Assembly: GCA_024643595.1 (NCBI GenBank)
Contig: JAHEMS010000111.1
Span: 1 to 9,251 of the forward strand
Source of the DNA: Bacteroidota bacterium
GTDB lineage: Bacteria; Bacteroidota; Bacteroidia; Cytophagales; Cyclobacteriaceae
DNA length: 9,251 nucleotides
Direction of reading: 5' to 3'
The position numbers and the translations under genes are program-made. The notes beneath the pieces are model-generated. The model did no database searches, was not told the origin of the DNA, and saw nothing but the letters and a program-made list of their open reading frames with translations. This document shows positions 1 through 5,876 of this stretch, one piece after another (position 1 is the stretch's first letter; every line of letters begins with the position of its first letter).

Positions 1-1254
1 AAATTCTTCAAGGCTTTTCGAATGACTCCATTGATAGGCAGCTTGTAATGCCTGATTAGGAATTTGGGTCAACAGCCAGGACAAGGAAGTCGGTTTGTCT
101 TCCTTCGTAAAATCAATCACATCGTTTATAATGCTGCCATGCGGTGTTACCGGGATGATAATCTCTTCATCGACTTGCCCTTTTACTTTAATGGTTTCTT
201 TGCGCCATTGTAGATCGACCCATTCGCCTTTATATTTTACTTTGCCCTCATCATTAATTTCTTCTGTAAAAAAATCAATATCATCATTTTCAAACATGGT
301 TACCCCCCATCCACAGAAATCATTTTGACCAAGCAGCCCAAAAGGAATTCCTGCCATATGATGACCATAAAATCGAAAACCAGGATAGTCCAGGTGTGCT
401 TCATACCAGACTGCGGGTTGGGAAAATGGAATGTGCGTGTCGTTAGCTAATATGGGAAAGCCGGAAGCTGTGCGGTTGCCCGCAATTACCCATCCGTTAC
501 TGCCCTGCCAAAGCGGCACTGGAATTTTCTCCAGGGCGTTACTGAAAAATGAAATCAAGGAATCGGTAAAATTATTTTTTACAAGTCCGTTAAAATTTTT
601 AATACTTACCGCATTCGAAGGTGTTAGTACAGCAAGATCTTTAAGGTAACTATTCCCCAACTCATTTCGAATTTTATCCAGGACAGGATCAACACGCAAA
701 CCTTCAGCAAACCCAAAGGCTACAAAACCGGCCGCGAGATAAATATCCTCCGCTTTGAATTCTTCTTTAGGTATGCCAATGATAGAAAATTCCAACGGCG
801 TCTTACCGGTTTTAATAAACTGATTGATACCCTGCTGATATGCATGAGCGGCTTTTTGAAAAGCAGCGGTGTCAGCACTTAAAAATTTATCTGCATGCTC
901 TCGTGCAAATTTATTGAGCCCCAGCGTGCGAAAAAGTTTATCTGTTTTTAATAGATCAGGCCCTAATATTTCAGACAGCCTTCCACTTGCTGCTCTTCGA
1001 ATCATTTCCATTTGAAATAATCGGTCTTGCGCATGCACATAGCCCAACGCATAATAGGTATCTACTTCATTTTGGGCATAGATGTGAGGCACACCAAAAT
1101 CGTCATAGATGACTTCAACAGGTTCTTTTAAACCGATAAGTGTAAGATGCCCTGAATAAACAGGCTTGGTACTTTGAAGATAAAGATATCCACCAGCAAA
1201 AGTAATCAGAACTAGGATGAGAATTCCCAGTAAAACACGCTTAACGATTTTCAT
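1..1254 (-). CDS. Penicillin acylase family protein (Ntn hydrolase), C-terminal part outside the window
   Basis: The reading frame is open from an ATG at 1254 to the window edge, giving 418 residues without a stop; the C-terminal part is missing. The N-terminus (MKIVKRVLLGILILVLITFAG) is a signal peptide or membrane anchor, so the enzyme should act in the periplasm. The early segment contains VIYDDFGVPHIYA and ALGYVHAQDRLFQME, the usual alpha-chain signature of the family. WQGSNGWVIAG around residues 249-259 is the autocleavage site: Ser252 would become the N-terminal nucleophile of the beta chain. It is followed by the conserved ANDTH stretch. Family members hydrolyse amide bonds of N-acylated compounds such as beta-lactam side chains, acyl-homoserine lactones or cyclic lipopeptides; the substrate here cannot be told. 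Family assignment is secure. It is divergent from an exported dipeptidase, with only 59 bp between the two start codons. Confidence 0.93.
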   Translation of the reverse strand, partial: MKIVKRVLLGILILVLITFAGGYLYLQSTKPVYSGHLTLIGLKEPVEVIYDDFGVPHIYAQNEVDTYYALGYVHAQDRLFQMEMIRRAASGRLSEILGPDLLKTDKLFRTLGLNKFAREHADKFLSADTAAFQKAAHAYQQGINQFIKTGKTPLEFSIIGIPKEEFKAEDIYLAAGFVAFGFAEGLRVDPVLDKIRNELGNSYLKDLAVLTPSNAVSIKNFNGLVKNNFTDSLISFFSNALEKIPVPLWQGSNGWVIAGNRTASGFPILANDTHIPFSQPAVWYEAHLDYPGFRFYGHHMAGIPFGLLGQNDFCGWGVTMFENDDIDFFTEEINDEGKVKYKGEWVDLQWRKETIKVKGQVDEEIIIPVTPHGSIINDVIDFTKEDKPTSLSWLLTQIPNQALQAAYQWSHSKSLEEF

Positions 1255-1273
1255 AGATGATTAGTAAAAACGA

Positions 1274-1291
1274 AAGTTAACTAATTAACTT
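1274..1291. repeat. Inverted repeat AAGTTAA-CTAA-TTAACTT in the divergent promoter
   Basis: The two 7-base arms are perfect inverted copies around a 4-base centre. Each arm contributes the first bases of a TAACTTT -7-like element, one per direction, so the palindrome lies exactly where RNA polymerase would bind for both flanking genes. It may be a regulator-binding site or simply two symmetrical promoter elements. Confidence 0.55.
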
Positions 1292-1293
1292 TA
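1286..1293 (+). promoter_or_regulatory. Probable -7 element of the D-Ala-D-Ala dipeptidase gene
   Basis: TAACTTTA matches TAnnTTTG except for the last base. It would place the transcription start near 1299, between the ATG at 1293 and the ATG at 1314. That supports 1314 as the true start codon. The only upstream -33 candidate is a weak TTAG at 1261-1264. Confidence 0.4.
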
Positions 1294-1313
1294 TGAGAAT
1301 CAATTTACTTACC

Positions 1314-1988
1314 ATGAAGACTACCTTTCTGATACTCTTATGCCTATGGTCCCTGAATCTCGTTGCGCAGAATAAATACGGTATTTCCCCCATGAAGGTG
1401 GAGGAGTATAAAAGAAGCATTTCCACCAACCCGGAAAACGAATTAGTGAATTTGGAAAAGTTTATTCCAGGGCTCCTGCTCGAGATACGCTATGCGACAA
1501 CAAATAATTTTACCGGTAAGAAAATTTATAACCTGGCGCGTGCTTACGCCCGCAAGCCCGTAGCGGAAGCATTAATGAAAATTCAGGCAGATTTAAAGGA
1601 GCAAGGATTGGGACTCAAGATATTTGATGGGTATCGGCCTTATTCGGCAACGGTTATGTTCTACGAAACTTATCATGACACTACGTATGTGGCATCGCCA
1701 TATAAAGGTTCACGCCATAACCGGGGATGCGCGCTGGACTTAACTATTGTCGAATTGAAAACGAGCAAAGAATTGACAATGCCAACTGAATATGATTCAT
1801 TCAAGAAAGAGGCGTGGCCCACCACACCGGTTGCAGATCCAGTGATTCGTAAAAATCGCAAAACATTGATAGATGCTATGGAAAAATATGGATTTAAAGT
1901 AAATGCCTCTGAATGGTGGCATTACGACTTTATGGGTTGGCAGAAATTTGCCGTGATGGATATTGATTTTGAGGAGTTGGAGAAATAG
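1314..1988 (+). CDS. Exported D-alanyl-D-alanine dipeptidase, VanX/DdpX type (peptidase M15D)
   Basis: This 224-residue protein begins with a signal peptide, MKTTFLILLCLWSLNLVAQ, with probable cleavage after Ala18, so it is exported. An ATG at 1293 would add seven residues in front of the signal peptide and overlaps the likely -7 element, so I start at 1314. The zinc site is complete. SRHNRGCALD at 133-142 is the SxHxxGxAxD motif with ligands His135 and Asp142. EWWHY at 200-204 supplies the catalytic Glu200 and third ligand His203. GYRP carries the transition-state Arg108. Family enzymes cleave D-Ala-D-Ala. In vancomycin-resistant bacteria the enzyme is cytoplasmic and occurs with VanH and VanA ligase, neither of which is here. 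With a signal peptide and no van partners, a role in peptidoglycan dipeptide recycling or scavenging is more likely; that role is inferred. Confidence 0.92.
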   Translation: MKTTFLILLCLWSLNLVAQNKYGISPMKVEEYKRSISTNPENELVNLEKFIPGLLLEIRYATTNNFTGKKIYNLARAYARKPVAEALMKIQADLKEQGLGLKIFDGYRPYSATVMFYETYHDTTYVASPYKGSRHNRGCALDLTIVELKTSKELTMPTEYDSFKKEAWPTTPVADPVIRKNRKTLIDAMEKYGFKVNASEWWHYDFMGWQKFAVMDIDFEELEK

Positions 1989-2008
1989 GTAGTAGCGTTT
2001 CTATTTAA

Positions 2009-2016
2009 TAGATTTG
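2009..2016 (+). promoter_or_regulatory. Promoter -7 element of the M42 peptidase gene
   Basis: TAGATTTG is an exact TAnnTTTG match, 24 bases before the ATG at 2041, giving a leader of roughly 18-20 bases. I see no good -33 TTG at the usual distance. The dipeptidase gene ends at 1988, so the two genes could also be cotranscribed. Confidence 0.45.
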
Positions 2017-2040
2017 TTTTTGTAATAAATTTCTATCGAT

Positions 2041-3111
2041 ATGGACAAAATAAGTAAAAAATTTCTTTTTGATTATTTGAATAATTCATCTCCAACTGGC
2101 TTTGAAGCATCTGGCCAGCAAATCTGGTTGGATTACATCAAACCGTATATTAATGATTATATGGTGGATGTTTATGGGACAGCTGTTGGTATCATCAATC
2201 CTAAGGCGAAATATAAAGTTGTAATTGAAGCTCATGCGGATGAAATTTCCTGGTTTGTTAATTACATAACCGAAGAGGGTTATATCTATGTTCGTAGAAA
2301 TGGGGGATCGGATCATCAGATAGCCCCTTCGATGCGTGTAAATATTTATGGTGACAAAGGAGTTGTGAAGGGAGTGTTTGGCTGGCCAGCCATTCATGTA
2401 CGCGATGCTGCGAAGGAGGAAACACCGTCTTTAAAAAATATTTTTATTGACATTGGTGCTGAGTCAAAGAAAGAAGTGGAAGCCATGGGCGTGCACGTGG
2501 GTTCTGTAGCCGTGTTTCAGGATGAGTTGATAGAATTGAACAAGAATTATTTCACTGGACGTGCCTTAGATAACCGTATGGGTGGTTATATGATTGCGGA
2601 GGTAGCACGCAGACTTCATGAAAAGAAAAAGAAGTTGCCTTTTGGATTATATATTGTGAATGCAGTACAGGAAGAAATTGGATTGAGAGGTGCTGAAATG
2701 ATTTCAAGAAGATTAAAACCCGATCTTGCAATCTGCACAGACGTTACTCACGATACACAGTCTCCAATGTATAACAAAAAAGAGAGTGGAAATATGAAAT
2801 GTGGCAATGGTCCTGTATTATGTTATGGCCCTGCGGTGCAAAATAATGTTTTGAAAATGCTCATCGAGGTTGCACAAAAGAAGAAAATTCCATTTCAGCG
2901 CCAGGCCGTATCACGATCAACCGGTACTGATACAGATTCATTTGCCTACTCTGCAGAGGGTGTCGCATCCGGTTTGATTTCACTTCCCTTGAAATATATG
3001 CACACCACGGTGGAAACGGTTCATAAAGAAGATGTAGAGAATGTCATCAACCTGATTTATGAGGTGCTTTTACAAGTAAAGCCCGGGCATGATTTTAGGT
3101 ATATAAAGTAG
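2041..3111 (+). CDS. M42 family metallo-aminopeptidase (FrvX/YsdC/TET-like)
   Basis: The protein has 356 residues, normal for the family, and no signal peptide, so it should be cytosolic. Landmarks in order are SSPTGFE near the N-terminus, the EAHADE motif with metal ligand His65 and Asp67, ALDNR with bridging Asp177, VQEEIGLRGAE with catalytic base Glu211 and ligand Glu212, CTDVTHDT with Asp234, and KYMHTTVETVHKEDVE with the last ligand at His331. All residues expected for the di-metal centre are present. M42 enzymes form large tetrahedral or related oligomers that trim N-terminal residues from short peptides; some members were annotated as endoglucanases or deblocking peptidases. The exact specificity cannot be read from sequence. 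It follows the dipeptidase on the same strand by 52 bp and is convergent with aroA. Confidence 0.93.
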   Translation: MDKISKKFLFDYLNNSSPTGFEASGQQIWLDYIKPYINDYMVDVYGTAVGIINPKAKYKVVIEAHADEISWFVNYITEEGYIYVRRNGGSDHQIAPSMRVNIYGDKGVVKGVFGWPAIHVRDAAKEETPSLKNIFIDIGAESKKEVEAMGVHVGSVAVFQDELIELNKNYFTGRALDNRMGGYMIAEVARRLHEKKKKLPFGLYIVNAVQEEIGLRGAEMISRRLKPDLAICTDVTHDTQSPMYNKKESGNMKCGNGPVLCYGPAVQNNVLKMLIEVAQKKKIPFQRQAVSRSTGTDTDSFAYSAEGVASGLISLPLKYMHTTVETVHKEDVENVINLIYEVLLQVKPGHDFRYIK

Positions 3112-3170
3112 GAACCTTTGGTCGATATTAAACTGCAGATTAACTGACTTCAAGTCTTTGGGTCTGCCGT

Positions 3171-4409
3171 TTAATTTTGATTTTTAGCAATTTCAAATCC
3201 TATTGTTGTCATGTCTTCCCAAAACCCCGGATAGGATTTATTGACCACTGAAGGATCGTTAATTACTAGATTGGTTTGCGTTGCCCATGGCGCCAGTCCC
3301 ATCGCCATCCGATGATCGTGATAGGTTTCGATGGTAATGGGTTCACCAGAAATTTTTCCTGGCGTTAGAATCCATTTTCCTGTTTCGGGTTCAGTTAGCA
3401 TTGCATCGATTTTTCCCAGCTCACTTTGCAGTGCGGCGATACGATCAGTTTCCTTGATTCGTAAACTTTCCAAGCCAGTGAATTCTCCTCGGATTCCTTT
3501 GGCTGCACATACGGGTAAAACAGTTTGTGCTAAATCGGGGCAATCTTTAAAATTCCAGGTAATGGAATTAAAATGATTCTTTTTTGTCAATATCAGTGAG
3601 TTATTGACAAAGGTGGATTTTACACCCAGCCATTCCATTATATCCGCAATCACCCTGTCGCCCTGTAAGGATCTTACTGATACATTAGGCAAGGTGATGT
3701 GGGCAGTTTGTGCCAGGGCGGCAAAACCATACCAATAGCTGATTGCCGACCAGTCTGCTTCCACGGTAACATGCGCAGGCAGGTAAGGCTGTGATGGAAC
3801 TTCAATAAGTTGGGCTTCGAAATCAAGATGAACTTGCACACCAAATTCTTTCATCAGGGAGGCAGTCATTTGAATGTATGGAGCGCTTCCGATTTTGCCG
3901 GTAAGGGAAAGGGTCAATCCCAAAGGAAGGGTTGGAGCGATCATCATCATCGCGGAAATATACTGGCTGCTTACGTTTCCAGGAATTTCAATCGTTTTAG
4001 TTAACTGCTTTGAAAAGCCTTTGAGTTCCAGGGGAGGGAAGCCCTCCGATTCAAGATAATCAATCGTTGCTCCAAGGCTTTGCAACGCTTCCACCAGAAT
4101 ACCGATGGGGCGTTCTTTCATGCGCGCAGTACCAGTAATAATTTTATTCTTTCCGGAAACCGCGAAGTAAGCTGTTAGAAATCGCATGGTAGTACCAGCA
4201 TCCATCACATCAATTATTTTATCTGGACTATCAATCAACTTAAGCATAAGTTGTGTATCCCGGGCATCAGATAAATTACTAACAACTGATTGGTTGCCAC
4301 TCAGAAATTTTAATATCAATGCCCGGTTACTAATGCTCTTGGAGGAGGATAATTTTGTTACAGAACCAGAGAGGCTAGTAGCTTTGTTGATAAAGATATT
4401 TGAAGTCAC
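3171..4409 (-). CDS. aroA: 3-phosphoshikimate 1-carboxyvinyltransferase (EPSP synthase)
   Basis: This cytosolic enzyme joins phosphoenolpyruvate to shikimate-3-phosphate, the sixth step of chorismate synthesis. It has 412 residues, slightly shorter than the 427 of E. coli. SSSKSISNRA holds the substrate-binding Lys24, Ser25 and Arg29. DAGTTMRF at 70-77 is the PEP loop (E. coli NAGTAMRP). RMKERPIG carries Arg100, GNVSSQY has Ser147-Ser148-Gln149, CPDLAQT has the catalytic Asp292, RIKETDRI has Lys319-Glu320, and HDHRMAM has His366-Arg367. Lys391 sits in the C-terminal KSYPG. The start is GTG at 4409: in that frame a TAA lies four codons upstream with no ATG between, and the next Met comes well inside the conserved region. 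aroB lies upstream on the same strand, 283 bp away, with a small gene on the opposite strand between them. Confidence 0.97.
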   Translation of the reverse strand: MTSNIFINKATSLSGSVTKLSSSKSISNRALILKFLSGNQSVVSNLSDARDTQLMLKLIDSPDKIIDVMDAGTTMRFLTAYFAVSGKNKIITGTARMKERPIGILVEALQSLGATIDYLESEGFPPLELKGFSKQLTKTIEIPGNVSSQYISAMMMIAPTLPLGLTLSLTGKIGSAPYIQMTASLMKEFGVQVHLDFEAQLIEVPSQPYLPAHVTVEADWSAISYWYGFAALAQTAHITLPNVSVRSLQGDRVIADIMEWLGVKSTFVNNSLILTKKNHFNSITWNFKDCPDLAQTVLPVCAAKGIRGEFTGLESLRIKETDRIAALQSELGKIDAMLTEPETGKWILTPGKISGEPITIETYHDHRMAMGLAPWATQTNLVINDPSVVNKSYPGFWEDMTTIGFEIAKNQN

Positions 4410-4424
4410 TGGGCTATGTTAAGT

Positions 4425-4432
4425 AAAAGTTA
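4425..4432 (-). promoter_or_regulatory. Candidate -7 element for aroA
   Basis: On the minus strand TAACTTTT resembles TAnnTTTG with a mismatch at the last base, and would start transcription about ten bases before the GTG. No -33 TTG is visible at a good distance, so aroA may also depend on read-through from aroB. Weak evidence. Confidence 0.25.
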
Positions 4433-4466
4433 AATGTAGTTTTATTACCATGATATTTTAAAACAG

Positions 4467-4498
4467 TTTGAAACATTTTCGTCAATTTTGTAGTTGTG
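4467..4498 (+). promoter_or_regulatory. Candidate promoter of the small membrane protein gene
   Basis: TTTG at 4467-4470 is followed, after 20 bases, by TAGTTGTG at 4491-4498, one mismatch from TAnnTTTG. The transcription start would fall at or just before the ATG at 4505, implying a very short leader or a leaderless mRNA. CAATTTTG at 4483-4490 is an alternative -7 with a longer leader but no matching -33. Confidence 0.3.
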
Positions 4499-4504
4499 TA
4501 CAAT

Positions 4505-4696
4505 ATGAAAACATCTAAAAAAATCATTATCGGGTTGGGCTTAGCCGGCGGGACCCTGCTTGCAGCCTGGTTGCTCACTGGCGATCGAAAGTTGAAAACC
4601 AAAGAGTTTGTTAGCAAAAAGGCCAGTGACATTAAGCAAGCACTAAGAAAAGAAAAGGCTGGTTCGGAAGAAGAATCAGAGATGAATTATGTTTAA
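4505..4696 (+). CDS. Small single-span membrane protein, YtxH-like in layout
   Basis: The predicted protein has 63 residues. A GTG three codons earlier (4496) is in frame, but the ATG at 4505 gives the expected MKTSKK basic start. Residues 7-24 form one glycine- and leucine-rich hydrophobic span (IIIGLGLAGGTLLAAWLL). It is followed by a strongly basic, probably helical segment at about 27-50 and an acidic tail containing SEEESE. This layout recalls small YtxH-domain proteins, but I cannot assign a family with certainty and the function is unknown. The membrane-protein composition, sensible start and non-random charge pattern argue for a real gene. It lies on the strand opposite aroA and aroB, in the gap between them, and its TAA overlaps the aroB stop codon. 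Confidence 0.75.
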   Translation: MKTSKKIIIGLGLAGGTLLAAWLLTGDRKLKTKEFVSKKASDIKQALRKEKAGSEEESEMNYV

Positions 4697-5727
4697 ATCG
4701 ATTGATAATATTTCAACGCTTCCTCAATTTCTCCTGGGCTGACTTCTACATCCCAACGGGCATGACCAATCCCTTCGGTCAATGCCATTAATATCTTATT
4801 ACTTTTATTTTTCTTATCCTGAAGTACCAGTTTCATAATCTGTTCGTAAGTATCAGGTAAAGCGACTTTAGGATAAATCTGTTTCAGATAATCTTTGATT
4901 TCATTTAATGCTATGCTCGACAACAAGTTCTTTTGATGGGCGATATACGACTCTGTAATCATGCCAACCGATATAGCTTCACCATGGAATAGCCGGTTAT
5001 CTGAATCAAGAAAGTAACTTTCTACAGCGTGACCTATGGTGTGACCAAAGTTGAGAATTTTCCTCAGGCCCTTTTCCCTGGGGTCAGCTTCAATCACGTG
5101 TTTTTTAAATGCAACAGAATGGGTGATCAGTTCATTCCAGTTTTGCTGATTTAGGGAACGCTTGCGGATTACATCCCACATGTTCTTATCCGAGATCAGG
5201 CAATGCTTTATGATTTCTGCAAAACCTGACCGTAACTCCCTTTCCGGTAACGAAGTCAAAAAAGCCGGGCAAATAAGAGTTGCGGTAGGTTGGCAGAATA
5301 CCCCAATGTGATTTTTAAAGTTTTGAAAATCGATTCCCAGTTTTCCACCAACGCTGGCATCCACCTGTGAAAGCAATGTAGTTGGCATAAGGATAAAATC
5401 AATTCCACGCTTAAACGTTGCAGCACAAAAGCCCCCCATATCCCCAAGCACACCTCCACCCAGAATGACCATCAGAGAATGTCGATCAAGCTGTCGTTCA
5501 GTTAATTTTTCCCAGATTAGTTTACAGGATTCCAGGTTCTTATTTTCCTCTCCGGCGGCTATGTTTATGACAGAATGATCTGGGAGATTTGTTTGTATTA
5601 ACGGGTAACAAAGAATATGGGTATTGCTGTCGGTAAGTACGGTAATTGATGAATAATCTTTGCCGGACAAAAAATCATCTAACAGAAAAGTTGGATTATT
5701 TTGGATTGAAATATGTGAAGAAGGCAT
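4693..5727 (-). CDS. aroB: 3-dehydroquinate synthase
   Basis: This cytosolic, NAD- and metal-dependent enzyme converts DAHP to 3-dehydroquinate, the second step of the shikimate pathway. It has 344 residues, close to the usual 340-360. The NAD-binding glycine-rich run GGGVLGDMGGF lies at 90-100. The block FKRGIDFILMPTTLLSQVDA leads into SVGGKLGID, the typical active-site signature. The metal ligands are Glu171 in SGFAEIIKH, His229 in NFGHTIGHAVE and His248 in FHGEA; His233 is also conserved. DPREKGLRKILNFGH is the expected phosphate-binding stretch. The ATG at 5727 gives a normal N-terminus. It is upstream of aroA on the same strand and divergent from proline dehydrogenase. Its 3' end overlaps the stop codon of the small opposite-strand gene. 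Confidence 0.97.
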   Translation of the reverse strand: MPSSHISIQNNPTFLLDDFLSGKDYSSITVLTDSNTHILCYPLIQTNLPDHSVINIAAGEENKNLESCKLIWEKLTERQLDRHSLMVILGGGVLGDMGGFCAATFKRGIDFILMPTTLLSQVDASVGGKLGIDFQNFKNHIGVFCQPTATLICPAFLTSLPERELRSGFAEIIKHCLISDKNMWDVIRKRSLNQQNWNELITHSVAFKKHVIEADPREKGLRKILNFGHTIGHAVESYFLDSDNRLFHGEAISVGMITESYIAHQKNLLSSIALNEIKDYLKQIYPKVALPDTYEQIMKLVLQDKKNKSNKILMALTEGIGHARWDVEVSPGEIEEALKYYQSI

Positions 5728-5751
5728 GATTTATTCAGAAAAATGAAAACG

Positions 5752-5764
5752 ATTTTGGCAAAAT
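5752..5764. repeat. 13-bp palindrome ATTTTG-G-CAAAAT upstream of aroB
   Basis: Two perfect 6-base inverted arms flank one central G, 25 bases before the aroB start codon. On the minus strand it overlaps TTATTTTG (5766-5759), a one-mismatch candidate aroB -7 element, so a protein bound here would block that promoter. Function is inferred from position only. Confidence 0.45.
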
Positions 5765-5766
5765 AA

Positions 5767-5779
5767 ACCAATAATTGGT
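5767..5779. repeat. 13-bp palindrome ACCAAT-A-ATTGGT in the aroB/proline dehydrogenase spacer
   Basis: Perfect 6-base arms surround one central A. It lies two bases beyond the ATTTTG-G-CAAAAT palindrome, so the two centres are 15 bp apart. The size and symmetry suit an operator half-pair, but AT-rich DNA produces such palindromes by chance fairly often. Confidence 0.45.
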
Positions 5780-5850
5780 CAATAATAAGGGCATGTATAA
5801 ACATTCTTAATGATCTTACGAACAGTCGTTTTTATAATCCTTGGCAAGCT

Positions 5851-5858
5851 TATATTTG
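5851..5858 (+). promoter_or_regulatory. Promoter -7 element of proline dehydrogenase
   Basis: TATATTTG is an exact TAnnTTTG match. Transcription should begin near 5863-5865, leaving a leader of about a dozen bases before the ATG at 5877. It lies downstream of the in-frame TTG at 5841, which therefore cannot serve as the start codon. The region 17 bases upstream (TTTTT near 5829-5833) is only a poor -33. Confidence 0.55.
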
Positions 5859-5876
5859 TGCCGCAAATCTACCGCT

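Larger units (their letters stand above)
1272..1303 (-). promoter_or_regulatory. Probable Bacteroidota-type promoter of the penicillin acylase gene
   Basis: Read on the minus strand, TAACTTTC at 1279-1272 matches the -7 consensus TAnnTTTG except for the last base. A TTG at 1303-1301 lies 21 bases upstream as a candidate -33 element. Transcription would begin near 1266, about a dozen bases before the ATG at 1254. This is a motif match only; such elements are short and AT-rich. Confidence 0.4.

Noticed and set aside
95..649. Two short plus-strand frames (95-328 and 431-649)
   Set aside because: Both lie antisense to the penicillin acylase gene, whose frame is continuous and carries family motifs across the same bases.
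1314..1988. VanX-like enzyme as evidence of a vancomycin resistance cluster
   Set aside because: No VanH, VanA/B ligase or VanRS genes are near, and the protein has a signal peptide, unlike the cytoplasmic resistance enzyme.
3146..3156. GACTT-C-AAGTC inverted repeat between the M42 peptidase and aroA as a terminator
   Set aside because: A one-base centre cannot form a hairpin loop without losing pairs, the remaining stem is three base pairs, and no T-run follows.
4414..4632. A 72-residue minus-strand open frame between aroB and aroA
   Set aside because: It overlaps the small membrane-protein gene almost wholly; its sequence looks random, whereas the plus-strand frame has a clean membrane span and charged tail.
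5841..5876. Upstream TTG start adding 12 residues to proline dehydrogenase
   Set aside because: It lies ahead of the exact TATATTTG -7 element, so it would not be in the mRNA made from that promoter, and the added residues are not family-like.
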